Shown here: positions 33,440-43,160 of the stretch, in pieces
Position numbering within the stretch: the first letter of the stretch is position 1
How the letters are laid out: every line of letters begins with the position of its first letter
DNA from: Achatina immaculata
Taxonomy: Eukaryota; Mollusca; Gastropoda; Stylommatophora; Achatinidae
NCBI GenBank assembly: GCA_009760885.1
Contig: CM019721.1
Coordinates: 23,196,146-23,260,145, forward strand
Direction of reading: 5' to 3'
DNA: 64,000 bases
Translations under genes and position numbers: made by a program
The notes under the pieces: model-generated
The model's database searches: none
Told to the model about the DNA's origin: nothing
Seen by the model: only the letters and a program-made list of their open reading frames with translations

Positions 33440-33655
33440 ACCTCATTCGGTTCCTCAAACTCTACAGGTGGTGGCACCCTGGCTACGGTCACGACGTTGT
33501 CACAGCTGGGTTGGCAGTTACAGCTGTGCGGACACAACCCCATGGGACAGTTCAATGAAAAGTGGCACTCCAGGTAAGAATGGGACTGGGCTGGGTAGTG
33601 TTGCCATGGCATCTTACAGTGGCAACTTTGACACCCGTTCACATCCATTATGTAC
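33440..33655 (-). CDS. Internal exon of an antistasin-type cysteine-rich protein (exon n+1)
   Basis: The minus strand shows acceptor ATCCCCAG|G at 33656-33657, a 216-bp open exon and donor GAGGT|GTAAGT at 33434-33439. The exon starts in phase 2 (one base completes a codon) and ends in phase 2. It encodes YIMDVNGCQSCHCKMPWQ, then a second Cys cluster, LECHFSLNCPMGLCPHSC and CNCQPSC. The opening residues are the second half of an antistasin-type domain, G(Y)xxDxNGCxxCxC; the first half is in the exon at 41377-41539. Such domains are found in secreted protease inhibitors and matricellular proteins; which type this gene is cannot be told from two exons. No signal peptide or stop is in this exon. 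A weaker acceptor lies at 33679-33680. Confidence 0.78.
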
Positions 33656-33682
33656 CTGGGGATAACAATGTTCACCAACTGT

Positions 33683-34160
33683 TGTTAAAGTAGTGTGACA
33701 CTGGTGTGCTAAAGTAGTGTGACACTGGTGTGCTAAAGTAGTGTGACACTGGTGTGCTGAAGTAGTGTGACACTGGTGTGCTGAAGTAGTGTGACACTGG
33801 TGTGCTGAAGTAGTGTGACACTGGTGTGCTAAAGTAGTGTGACACTGGTGTGCTAAAGTAGTGTGACACTGGTGTACTAAAGTAGTGTGACACTGGTGTG
33901 CTAAAATAGTGTGACACTGGTGTGCTAAAATAGTGTGACACTGGTGTGCTAAAATAGTGTGACACTGGTGTGCTAAAATAGTGTGACACTGGTGTGCTAA
34001 AATAGTGTGACACTGGTGTGCTAAAATAGTGTGACACTGGTGTGCTAAAATAGTGTGACACTGGTGTGCTGAAGTAGTGTGACACTGGTGTGCTGAAGTA
34101 GTGTGACACTGGTGTGCTGAAGTAGTGTGACACTGGTGTGCTAAAGTAGTGTGACAGTGG
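33683..34160. repeat. 24-bp minisatellite, 20 units
   Basis: The unit is AGTAGTGTGACACTGGTGTG plus CTAA/CTGA. It begins about 28 bp upstream of the antistasin exon's acceptor on the minus strand. 24 bp keeps a frame open and generates an 8-residue repeat that is not a gene. Confidence 0.97.
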
Positions 34161-34169
34161 TGGATTGGA

Positions 34170-34398
34170 TATACCCGAAGTTAAAGATGAGGAGAAACGG
34201 CAGGCCATCCTTCCGTTGTTGTGTGTCGTAATTAATCCACTTTTTGTGTGACAAACACCAGGTTTCTGGATGATACGAGCGACAAATCGAGCACTTGAAG
34301 CTTGATGGGAACCAACTCTCGTCGGCACTCTCTTGAAGTTGGCGCTGACCAGTTGGCCAGTTCCACAGGTAGCTGGAGTCTGCATGCGAAGATATTAA
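34170..34398 (-). other. Protein-like open stretch, possible exon
   Basis: On the minus strand, ATATCTTCGCATGCAG is a fair acceptor (exon would start near 34384). The frame DSSYLWNWPTGQ, ESWFPSSFKCSICRSYHPE, WCLSHKKWINYD and PFLLIFNFG is open and contains three Cys and several Trp. A second frame is open too, and the donor is poor (TTCGG|GTATAT). The acceptor phase (1) does not fit the end of the exon at 41377-41539 (phase 2). No family recognised. Confidence 0.25.
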
Positions 34399-34444
34399 CG
34401 CTAATGTAGGCGGTCGCGGAGTCTGATGTTTCCAGGAAGCGTTT

Positions 34445-34742
34445 ACTTTTGTTGTCAATCGATCATTCGCATGTCCCTTGCGGAACTTTGCCTCCCTAAC
34501 AGCTATTCTATAGGCCTCTCGGCTGTAAGCAGGATGTCCTGCTGTTGATGCATCCATATGCAGATTGTCAACGACGTTTTGCAGGGCATCTTCGCCTTGG
34601 TCTTCCTCTCTTTCTTTTTCCCATTATGTACCCTCCCAAAATGGTCTTCTCCAAATTCTCATGACGTTTAATGTGTTCAAAAATATTCAAGTTTTCTCTG
34701 TTTAATCCTCTTTACTAGCCAGCCTTCTTCAACTTTTGTTGT
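34445..34742 (-). mobile_element. LINE A 3' fragment with 11-bp TSD
   Basis: The minus strand encodes the GKRKRE-type box, DASTAGHPAYSREAYRIAV and REAKFRKGHAND. The exact target duplication ACTTTTGTTGT is at 34445-34455 and 34732-34742, so the insert is 276 bp. The frame carries changes in the RPRR box region. It lies inside the intron between the two antistasin exons. Confidence 0.92.
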
Positions 34743-34879
34743 AGGGAGAATTAAAGTCTGAAAGTCCTGCTGTTCATTCTTTCATCTCCGAGTAGATGTC
34801 AAGGTCAAATTACACTTTCCTACGCCTCTTCTTCTTTATCAGAGTCCAGATCTGTGCAGCTAGGCCAGATCTCTGCCGA
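34743..34879. other. Short spacer, no feature
   Basis: Unique sequence between LINE A and a 38-bp array. Confidence 0.4.
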
Positions 34880-36495
34880 AACCGATGCTAGCCCGGACTA
34901 CCCGTAGTACTTCTTTTATTAGAAACCTGCCAGGACTACCCGTAGTACTTCTTTTTATTAGAAACCTGCCCGGACTACCCGTAGTACTTCTTTTATTAGA
35001 AATCTCCCCGGATTACCCGTTGTACTTCTTTTATTAGAAACCTGCCCAGACTACTCGCTGTACTTCTCTTACTAGAAACCTGGCCCGGCTACCCGCTGTA
35101 CTTCTTTTATTAGAAACCTGCCCGGACTACCCGGTGTACTTCTTTTATTAGAAACCTGCCCGGACTACACGGTGTACTTCTTTTATTAGAAACCTGCCCA
35201 GACTACCCGCTGTAGTTCTCTTACTAGAAACCTGCCCAGACTACCCGCTGTAGTTCTCTTACTAGAAACCTGCCCAGACTACCCGTTGTACTTCTTTTAT
35301 TAGAAACCTGCCCGGACTACTCCTTGCTGTACTTCTCTTACTAGAAACCTGCCCAGATTACCTGTTGTACTTCTTTTATTAGAAACCTACGGGGACTACC
35401 CGTTGTACTTCTTTTATTAGAAACCTGCCCGGACTACCCGATGTACTTCTTTTATTAGAAACCTGATCAGACTACCCGTTATACTTCTTTTATTAGAAAC
35501 CTGCCCGGACTACCCGATGTACTTCTTTTATTAGAAACCTGATCGGACTACCCGTTGTACTTCTTTTATTAGAAACCTGCCCGGACTACCAGATGTACTT
35601 CTTTTATTAGAAACCTGCCCGGACTACCCGTTGTACTTCTTTTATTAGAAACCTGCCCGGACTACCCGATGTACTTCTTTTATTAGAAACCTGCCCGGAC
35701 TACCCGATGTACTTCTTTTATTAGAAACCTGCCCGGACTACCCGATGTACTTCTTTTATTAGAAACCTGCACGGACTACCCGATGTAATTATTTTATTAG
35801 AAATCTGCCCGGATTACTCCTGTACTTCTCTTACTAGAAACCTGCCGAGACTACCTGCTGTACTTCTCTTACTAGAAACCTGCCCGGACTACCGGTTGTA
35901 CATCTTTTATTAGAAACCTGCCCGGACTACCCGCTGCACTTCTCTTACTAGAAACTTTCCCAGACTACCCGCTGTACTTCTCTTACTAGAAACCTGCCCG
36001 GACTACCCGCTGCACTTCTCTTACTAGAAACCTGCCCGGACTACCCGCTGCACTTCTCTTACTAGAAACCTGCCCGGACTACCCGCTGCACTTCTCTTAC
36101 TAGAAACCTGCCCGGACTACCCGCTGCACTTCTCTTACTAGAAACCTGCCCGGACTACTCGCTGCACTTCTCTTACTAGAAACTTTCCCAGACTACCCGC
36201 TGTACTTCTCTTACTAGAAACCTGCCCGGACTACCCGCTGTACTTCTCTTACTAGAAACCTGCCCAGACTACCCGCTGTACTTCTCTTACTAGAAACCTG
36301 CCCAGACTACCCGCTGTACTTCTCTTACTAGAAACCTGCCCAGACTACCCGCTGTACTTCTCTTACTAGAAACCTGCACAGATTACCCGCTGTACTTCTC
36401 TTACTAGAAACCTGCACAGACTACCCGCTGTACTTCTCTTACTAGAAACCTGCACAGACTACCCGCTGTACTTCTCTTACTAGAAACCTGCCGAT
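34880..36495. repeat. 38-bp minisatellite, about 42 units
   Basis: The unit is GACTACCCGCTGTACTTCTC plus TTACTAGAAACCTGCCCG. The left half mostly has TTTTATTAG and the right half CTCTTACTAG, so two subfamilies occupy separate domains with a mixed border near 35820-35950. It is the largest array here and lies in the antistasin gene intron. Confidence 0.97.
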
Positions 36496-36524
36496 GAATG
36501 TAAGCAGATTTCACTGCGTATGTC

Positions 36525-36559
<35 letters not shown>

Positions 36560-37060
36560 TTATAAGAAAGATTCGTGATTAGGATTATTACTTTGATTGA
36601 CCACGTTCTATATCTGTTAGTTGATTTTACCCAAATGGATGGCATTTGTTTACGAAGTACATTTTCATTATGATATATATATATATATATGCGTGTGTGT
36701 ATGTATGCATATGTATATATATACATATATAATCTGCATTGACTGATGCCCAGTAGGTGTACTAGATCTTATTTCTTTTGTACATAGACTACAACCTCTA
36801 GTTGGAGTAAACCTGATAGTTAATCCGTGTTAGTCCAAAACCTGGAGTAAACTCTGAACTTAATAACAGCAGCGCTGGGATACGCTGGGTGTGTACTTAA
36901 TCTGGGATGCCAATGGTCATTGGACAATTGTCTTTTGAGAGTCGACTGAATGGAGAGTGGGGGAAGAGTGGAAGAATCCAGGAGGTTAAAAGATGAGGCT
37001 GAAGACAATGAGTGTTGGAGTGGGCGAGAAAAAGACGTAAATCTTAAATGTTCTCTAGTT
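36496..37060. other. No gene recognised; (GA)n and (TA)n
   Basis: (GA)n at 36530-36556 and (TA)n at 36674-36692 and 36715-36731. Otherwise unremarkable. Confidence 0.45.
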
Positions 37061-38562
37061 TACTGTTTAAAAAAATAAACGCAACAAATACGATGTTGCG
37101 ATTTAAACTGAAGTTTGCTGATCAGACAAGGGCAAAATGCCTGAAACGTTCACTTGGACATCAACTTCACGCGCTGACCTAAATTTTACTCAGCAGATGA
37201 TACATGAGCACAGAAAAGCGACACTAGTCAAAACAGCATTTTTGACAATAACTCATGACAGGTTCACGAGAATCCCATGAAACTTACTGAACACAAAACT
37301 CACTGACCATGTTATTGAATGCCTATAAAAGATTGACACTCATCGAATCAGTTCATTTGAAAACTCAATGCGCAAGTATGGCTCATCTCACTACACAATA
37401 GCGATTCATCATCATTGGACATTTAAAGCCTGGAGAGTCACAAAGTGTAGTGGCCGGACAGTTTGATGTGGTTAGAGGCACCATTAGTTGCCTTTGGAGA
37501 CGATTTCAAGAAACTGGCTCAGTTGTAGACCGGCCGCGCAGTGGAAGACCCATAGTCACAACTCCTACCGAAGACCACTTCATACGGCTGCGTCACCTCA
37601 GGAATCGATTTGCATCTGCGTCCTCAACAGTCCAGTCAATGACAGCAGCTCGTCGAATTTCAGATCAAACGGTCAGGAACCAGCTGCACGACGCTGGTCT
37701 TTGAGCTAGAAGACTTCTACAAAGGTCATATTCTTACAGACCGGCGTCGCCAGAACCGACTGCAGATGGCGAACCAGCATCGTCAATGAACCGTTGCGAA
37801 AGATTGAAGAAGGGTTTGGTTTAGTGATGAATCATTCTTTCTGCTCCAGCGACACGATAGACGGAGAAGAGTTTACCGCAGATTCCATGAGCGCTACGCC
37901 AAGAACTGAGTGGATGAGGCTCCTCCACATGGTGGTGGGGGTGTACTGGTGTGGGGGACTATAAGCGTCATGTGAAGGTGTGACCTGGTGCAAATTGAAG
38001 GACGCCTGAATGCCCAGCGATTCGTCGCTGAAATTCTTCATCCTCAACTCCTAACACTTTTGGCTGCATCAGGGTCGATTTTTTCAGCAGGATAACACTC
38101 GACTTCATGTGGCACAACTCACCACCCAGTTCTTCGCTGACAACAACGTCCAGACCATTCCGTGGCCATCCATGTCATCATACATGAACCCATTAAAACA
38201 CTTATGGGATTAACTCAACAGACAAGTTCGCCAGCGAGACGTGGTGCCAACTAATCTCCGACAGTTGTCTCTTGCTCTGCGGGAAAAGTGGGCAGCCATC
38301 CCACAACAACAGATCCAACGGCTAATCAGATCCATGTCAAGGAGATGTCGTTCTATGATACAGGCCAGAGGAGGCCATACACCTTACTGAAACAGAGGCC
38401 TCAGTCGCAAAGAATAAAAGTCAAAACCAAATTTAATGAACACCATTTCATTGTTAAAGTGTACAAGTTTCTTCATGCCAAGATTGATACATTAATTCCG
38501 TAAAATAAAATTGTAATACAAGTTTGAAATCTAGTGTCCATTACGACCACGGTAGTGTTGCG

Positions 38563-38570
<8 letters not shown>
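37061..38570 (+). mobile_element. Tc1-like transposon, inactive but full-length
   Basis: Both ends are visible: TACTGTTTAAAAAAATAAAC then GCAAC at 37061 and the inverted TGTTGCGTTT at 38556-38565, just before a T-rich run. Between them lies one transposase gene in broken frames. The length of about 1.5 kb is normal for Tc1 elements, which move by cut and paste at TA dinucleotides. Confidence 0.85.
37378..38390 (+). pseudogene. Tc1-like transposase remnant
   Basis: The N-terminal helix-turn-helix and the GRPR-like hook are intact in one frame from 37380 to 37704: GQFDVVRGTISCLWRRFQ, TGSVVDRPRSGRP and ISDQTVRNQLHDAGL, then a TGA. Further on, in other frames, the DDE domain is seen: WFSDESFF (first Asp, about 37820), FQQDNTRLHVAQL (second Asp, about 38085) and PWPSMSSYMNPLKHLWD (about 38160). 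In the last, SPDLNP has become SSYMNP, so the third catalytic residue is Tyr. Several stops and shifts confirm inactivity. Confidence 0.85.
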
Positions 38571-38593
<23 letters not shown>

Positions 38594-38659
38594 GAGGCGT
38601 ACATATTCCTTTCATTCCCTCTATCCACATGTAGAAGACATTTACAATTAGCTGCATCT

Positions 38660-39047
38660 ATTCTCTAAACCTTTGAATGTAAATGCTACAGAAGAGTTCT
38701 CCAAATATCGTGGACACAAAAAAGAACAAATATATCTATACTACAAGAGCTTAATATTGAAGAAGGCTGGCTAGTGAAGAGGATTAAAGAGAGAAAACTG
38801 AAATATTTTGGACACATTAAACGTCATGATAATTTAGAGAAGACCATATTGGAAGGATACATAATGGGAAAAAGAAAAAGAGGAAGACCAAGACGAAGAT
38901 GGCTGCAAGACATCGTTGACGATCTGGAAATGGATGCAACAGCAGCAGGCCATCTTGCTCACAACCGAGAGGCCTACAGGAGAGCTGTTTGGGAGGCAAA
39001 GTTCCGCAAGGGACATGCAAATGAATGAATGAATGAATTCTCTAAAC
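38660..39047 (+). mobile_element. LINE A 3' fragment with 11-bp TSD
   Basis: The longest clean LINE A C-terminus on the plus strand. A frame open from 38774 to 39028 encodes KRIKERKLKYFGHIKRHD, GKRKRGRPRRRWLQDIVDD and WEAKFRKGHANE, followed by a short (ATGA)n tail. The target duplication ATTCTCTAAAC is at 38660-38670 and 39037-39047. It begins at the FECKCYRRVLQ-like region, so about 370 bp of the element are present. Confidence 0.93.
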
Positions 39048-39064
39048 GCTGTTATTGATTTTTG

Positions 39065-39371
39065 TTATGTTCATTAATTGACCTGGTTAGCTGAGGGGTT
39101 AGGCGCCACTATGTGTAGCGGGTTCAAGTCCCAGCGGTGGAATTTTTGTTTTCTTTACACACCAAATAAATAAAGACCCCTGGGTCCACCCAGCCTCTAA
39201 AAACGGGTACCAGAGAAATCTGAGAAGGTAAATGCTGCCAGGTGAGATTCTGACCACATCAGACTTTCATGTACCGAAGGTCGTGGATATATGGCCCTAG
39301 CAGCGTGTCTTCAATATGCCTTAATGGCATGGAAACGGGGATTTTAGCTTTTATCTTTATGTTCATTAATT
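39065..39371 (+). mobile_element. SINE B (tRNA-headed) with 15-bp TSD
   Basis: The head is GACCTGGTTAGCTGAGGGGT (A-box region) and GGGTTCAAGTCCC (B box). The body shares CCACCCAGCCT, then GGGTACCAGAGAAATCTGAG with SINE A but ends differently (CCTTAATGGCATGGAAACGG). The target duplication TTATGTTCATTAATT is at 39065-39079 and 39357-39371. Confidence 0.9.
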
Positions 39372-39919
39372 AATATTGTCCACAAGGTCAGGTCACTCTG
39401 CAATTATTAGATAAAAATGCTGAACGTTATTCTTCAGTAAAATGTTCGGAAAATGTTGGCCGCCTGGTCATCTGCTTATGTTTCTGAGCACGCTGTTCAT
39501 GACGCTGTTTGTTAGCCCTCCCTTCTTTTCTGATGACATACTGTTCTATACATGTTCATACAAAAAAAATTTATCAGTATTTCAGTCTTAAAAAAAAAAA
39601 TGATCATCCGCCAAACTTGACGCTGAAACTGGCATGAGGTGAAGGAAAAGCAAAAAGCTGCCACTGGATAAAACGACGTCATTACAGGAAAAAACAAATA
39701 CGTCACAGATGCAACAGAATCAGCGCTGTACAACAAAGTCTTCCTCCTAACTCTATGCTGTCAAAGTCAGACATTGGGGCCAACAGCCAAAAACAGAACC
39801 AAAAATCATCACAACAGAAATGAGACGTTTCATGTGAATATTAAATATGACAAGAAGAAACTAATAAGAAATTACACCTTCAGGAAACAAAACAAAACAA
39901 ACAAAAAAAAAACAACAGA
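39372..39919. other. No gene recognised
   Basis: AT-rich with A-runs at 39569-39576, 39590-39600 and 39903-39912. No supported ORF. Confidence 0.45.
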
Positions 39920-40190
39920 AAGTCATATAGGCATAGTGGTTGGAGCAGTCGTCTAGCAGGCGAAGGGTCAAGAGTTCGAATCCCCAGCTGAGAAGGATTT
40001 TTTTTTCCGATCAATACGATCCAGAGGTCGACCCAGCCTGGTAAATGGGTATCAGATAAAAATTTGGGAAGGAAAGGCAGCGAGGAAAGGAACTGGCCAC
40101 CCTAACTCGTACGCTGATGGCCCAGCATAATGAGGTCTCTAACTCTTCATCCCCTACGGCGTTTGTTATTGGACTTCCTTTAAGTCATAT
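39920..40190 (+). mobile_element. SINE A, second copy, with 9-bp TSD
   Basis: The tRNA-like head has B box GAGTTCGAATCCCC. The body is the same as at 2565-2834 and ends in CCCCTACGGCGTTTG. The target duplication AAGTCATAT is at 39920-39928 and 40182-40190. Confidence 0.9.
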
Positions 40191-40497
40191 TGTTTGGCCA
40201 CGTTACCAGACTACCACAACACAGTAAATATATATCACTAACAAAAAACATTCACACTAAGAGTCGCAGGAAGCAGAGGGAGAAGTCGCCCACACAAAAT
40301 GTGAAGAGAGGAAATGACAGAAACCTTAAATATCCCATCACAGGAAGCTCGCAGCAGAGATCTATCGGGACATCTATTTGTCCTCTCAACACCGAAAGGT
40401 AGACGAGGAAGGAAGGAAAGAAATGCTATTTATTATCAGTTTCTTTTTTCATTCCTGCCGATCCCTGACATAAAAAAAAGTTTTTGTGTTCAGTAAG
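40191..40497. other. No gene recognised
   Basis: A plus-strand frame starting FGHVTRLPQHSK could be a faint LINE C-terminus, but nothing else supports it. Confidence 0.3.
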
Positions 40498-40552
40498 TCA
40501 GTCATTTGCATGTCCCTTGCGGAACTTTGCCTCCATAACAGCTCTCCTGTGT
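40498..40552 (-). mobile_element. LINE A 3' end, about 55 bp
   Basis: Minus-strand match to the last codons (AVMEAKFRKGHAN) of LINE A. Extremely truncated. Confidence 0.75.
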
Positions 40553-40790
40553 AGTGTTTGTATTTATGTGTGATGTTTGCATTTCTGTGTGATGTCAATG
40601 TTTCTGTGTTGTGGTTGTATTTCTGTGTGGTGTTTGTGTTTCTGTATTGTGTTTGTATTTCTTTGTATTGTTTGTATTTCTGTGTGGTGTTTGTGTTTCT
40701 TTCCTGAACTTAAATTTACCTCTTGCTTACACTCTGTGCTTACACTCTGTGCTTACACTCTGTGCTTACACTCTGTGCTTATGTGGTGTG
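40553..40790. repeat. Short tandem repeats (TTTCTGTGTGGTG and CTTACACTCTGTG types)
   Basis: Irregular GTTTGTATTTCTGTGT repeats at 40553-40705 and about five 13-bp GCTTACACTCTGT units at 40727-40785. Confidence 0.8.
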
Positions 40791-40859
40791 GCGGTTTTCT
40801 TGTGTGAATTTCTTGCTGGGATCTGTGTTTCGCTGCATACCTTTGTCTCCGATTCTTTT

Positions 40860-41262
40860 CCTCATAAACGTGATACATGTTTTACTTGTTGGTACATGCA
40901 ACAACAAACCAGATCCAACACACCACCTATAAAGGCATCAGCAAACCATCCTCTTCCGCTTAAGGACAGGCCACTGCAGACTACTGAGCCACCTGCATCG
41001 ACTTAAAATACCTCACACAGAAGAGTGTCCACGTGGCAGTGGGGTCCAGACTCCAGAACATATCCTACAAGAGTGCCCAAACCATGTAGACATGAGGCGT
41101 GAGACATGGCCAGAGGACACAAGCTTGGGGCAAAAGCTTTGGGGCTCCTACCAGGATCTGGAGAGGACTGCAAGCTGTGCCATGTTAACAGGGATCAGGA
41201 TCTGAAGTGACGAACAACCTCGAACGCAGAAACAGAAGCACAAGAAGAAGAAGAAGAAGAAG
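40860..41262 (+). mobile_element. LINE F C-terminal fragment with (AAG)n tail
   Basis: The plus strand encodes TILFRLRTGHCRLLSHLHRL, CPRGSGVQTPEHILQECP and LGQKLWGSYQDLERTASC with frameshifts at the left. It looks like the segment after the RNase H domain in some non-LTR retrotransposons (FRLRTGHxxL, CxCG...ET-HHLLxCP zinc-knuckle-like block). It ends in a stop and an (AAG)n tail at 41244-41262. Confidence 0.75.
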
Positions 41263-41376
41263 ATACGTGTAATGAGTGAAATCCTTTACAGACACCAAAA
41301 AATAAATACATAAAAAGTAAAAGAACATAAATTTAGAGCTGGTGATGGACAGCTGTCAGTGTACACATCAACTTAC

Positions 41377-41539
41377 CCGAACTGGCAAACAATCCCTGGA
41401 CAGTAAACTTCCTTGCATACCCTGGTTCCGTACTGGCAGACATAGTTACATGTAGGACACCCCAGGACGTCTGCTATCACCCGGCAGTTGGGGGGTGGTG
41501 GCTCACATGTTGGGAACGTGCACGGGACTGTTGGGAGAA
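41377..41539 (-). CDS. Internal exon of an antistasin-type cysteine-rich protein (exon n)
   Basis: On the minus strand a strong pyrimidine tract and acceptor (TTTCTTGTCACACAG at 41540 and beyond) precede a 163-bp open exon that ends GTTCGG|GTAAGT (donor 41371-41376). It starts in phase 1 and ends in phase 2. It encodes LPTVPCTFPTCEPPPPNC, ADVLGCPTCNYVCQYG and TRVCKEVYCPGIVCQFG: ten Cys in 54 residues. The last part, CKEVYCPGIVC-FG, is the first half of an antistasin domain and continues in phase with YIMDVNGCQSCHC of the exon at 33440-33655, giving C-x4-C-x4-C-x10-C-x2-C-x-C. The intron between them is about 7.7 kb. The protein is probably secreted (disulfide-rich), but no signal peptide is in view. 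Confidence 0.82.
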
Positions 41540-41689
41540 CTGTGTGACAAGAAAAACAAAAGGGAAAAGAAGTGAATGAAGATAGAGAGAACACTGTTCT
41601 AACGCCAGCCAAGAATTTCAATATCCCGTAGTCAGTGTATACGTTCAAAATGTTGTGAATGTGAGAATTAAAGTGATAAATGTCATTAA

Positions 41690-42520
41690 AAGCCATCTCT
41701 GTTTGATAAATATGATATAAAACTATTTCTTACAAGTGTAATACATATTGCTTCTGTTTGAGAAATGTGTTAAAAACTATTTGATTTCACAAATGTATTG
41801 AAAACTTTCTGTTTTATAAAACTGTTAAAAACTATTTGATTTTAAACGTGTATTGAAAACTTTCTGTTTTATAAATGTGTTAAAAACTATTTGATTTGAT
41901 AATTGTATTGAAAACTTTCTGTTTTATAATTGCGTTAAAAAGTATTGGATTTGATAAGTGTATTGAAACCTTTCTGTTTTAGAGACGTGTTAAAAACTGT
42001 TTAATTTGATAAGCGTATTGAAATCATTCTGTTTTAGAAACGTGTTAAAACTATTTGATTTCATACATGTATTGAGAACTTTCTGTTAGATAAAGGGGTT
42101 TAGAACTATTTGATTCCATACGTTTATTGATAACTTTCTCTTAGATAAATGTGTTTAAAAACTATTTGACTTCATAAGTGTATTGAGAACTTTGTTTTAT
42201 AAATATGCTAAAAAACTATTTGATTTGATAAGTGTATTGAGAACTTTCTGTTAGATAAACGTGTTAGAAACTATTTGATTCGTTACGTTTATTTATAACT
42301 TTCTGTTAGATAAATGTGTTAAAAACTATTTGTTTGATAAGTGTACTGAAAACTTCCTGTTTTAGAAACGTGTTAAAAACTGTTTAATTTATTACGTGTA
42401 TTGAGAACTTTCTCTTTTATAAATGTGTCAAAACTATTCGATGTGATAAGTGTATTGAGAACTTTCTTTTAGATAATGTGTTAAAAACTATTTGATACGA
42501 TATTGAAAACTTTCTGTTTT
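41690..42520. repeat. About 55-bp degenerate minisatellite
   Basis: The unit is TCTGTTTTATAAATGTGTTA plus AAAACTATTTGATTTGATAA and GTGTATTGAAAACTT, 15 or so diverged units. Units continue briefly at 42898-42930 after the LINE B insertion. Confidence 0.92.
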
Positions 42521-42907
42521 CTTATATCTTATATCTTATATCCTTCCCGTGCCGTTAAACGTCACATAGGTCTCGTAAAGTAGTTCGCCAATTTTTCCTG
42601 TCTTCGGCGAGTCTTTCAACCTCATCAAAGGATTTTATGCCTGTTAGCTTGGCCTCTCTTAATAATGTCCTCTTCAGAGTTTCACGCGGTCTGCCCCTTT
42701 TTCTTCGGCCTGTTGTGTTCCACTTGATAGCTTGCTTTGGGATTCTCTGATCATTTCTTCTCATCACGTGACCAACATATGTCCATCTCCTTTTCCTGAT
42801 CACCCATGAGACGTGTTGTTGTTCAGTCATCTGTCTTATCTCTGCATTGTTCTTGAATTCATTCCACTTGATGCCGATTATTTTCCTTAGGCATTTGTTT
42901 CTGTTTT
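42511..42907 (-). mobile_element. LINE B 3' fragment inserted in the 55-bp array, 10-bp TSD
   Basis: The minus strand encodes LRKIIGIKWNEFKNNAEIRQ, VSWVIRKRRWTYVGHVMRR, GRRKRGRPRETLKRTLLRE and LRDLCDV in one open frame, with the (ATATAAG)n tail at 42521-42541. The target duplication TTTCTGTTTT is at 42511-42520 and 42898-42907. This is the best-preserved LINE B C-terminus in the window. Confidence 0.93.
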
Positions 42908-42930
42908 AGAAACATATTAAAAACAGAATG

Positions 42931-43160
42931 GTGACCAAATGTAAGTGATGGGTATGAGTCGATCCATTACTCCAAGTCGACAGAGAAACCACGTCTCTAT
43001 CGATTCACCCTGTCCTACCCTGACATTCTCATTTCTGTGAACGGGCCCTAGATTCAGGATCGTCAATGCACGTGACCGCCTAGCACTCTCCCCTGTCACT
43101 CATGCTGAAGTAATGCCAGGCAGTCTTCTTTCAAAATCTATACAAAGAAAACTGGAATCA
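42931..43160. other. Short unassigned stretch
   Basis: About 230 bp of unique sequence. The minus-strand frame at 42917-43099 has no recognisable domain. Confidence 0.35.

Noticed and set aside
33672..34385. 237-codon frame ending in SHYFSTPV repeats
   Set aside because: Two thirds is the 24-bp array. The N-terminal part is treated separately as a weak exon candidate in another frame.
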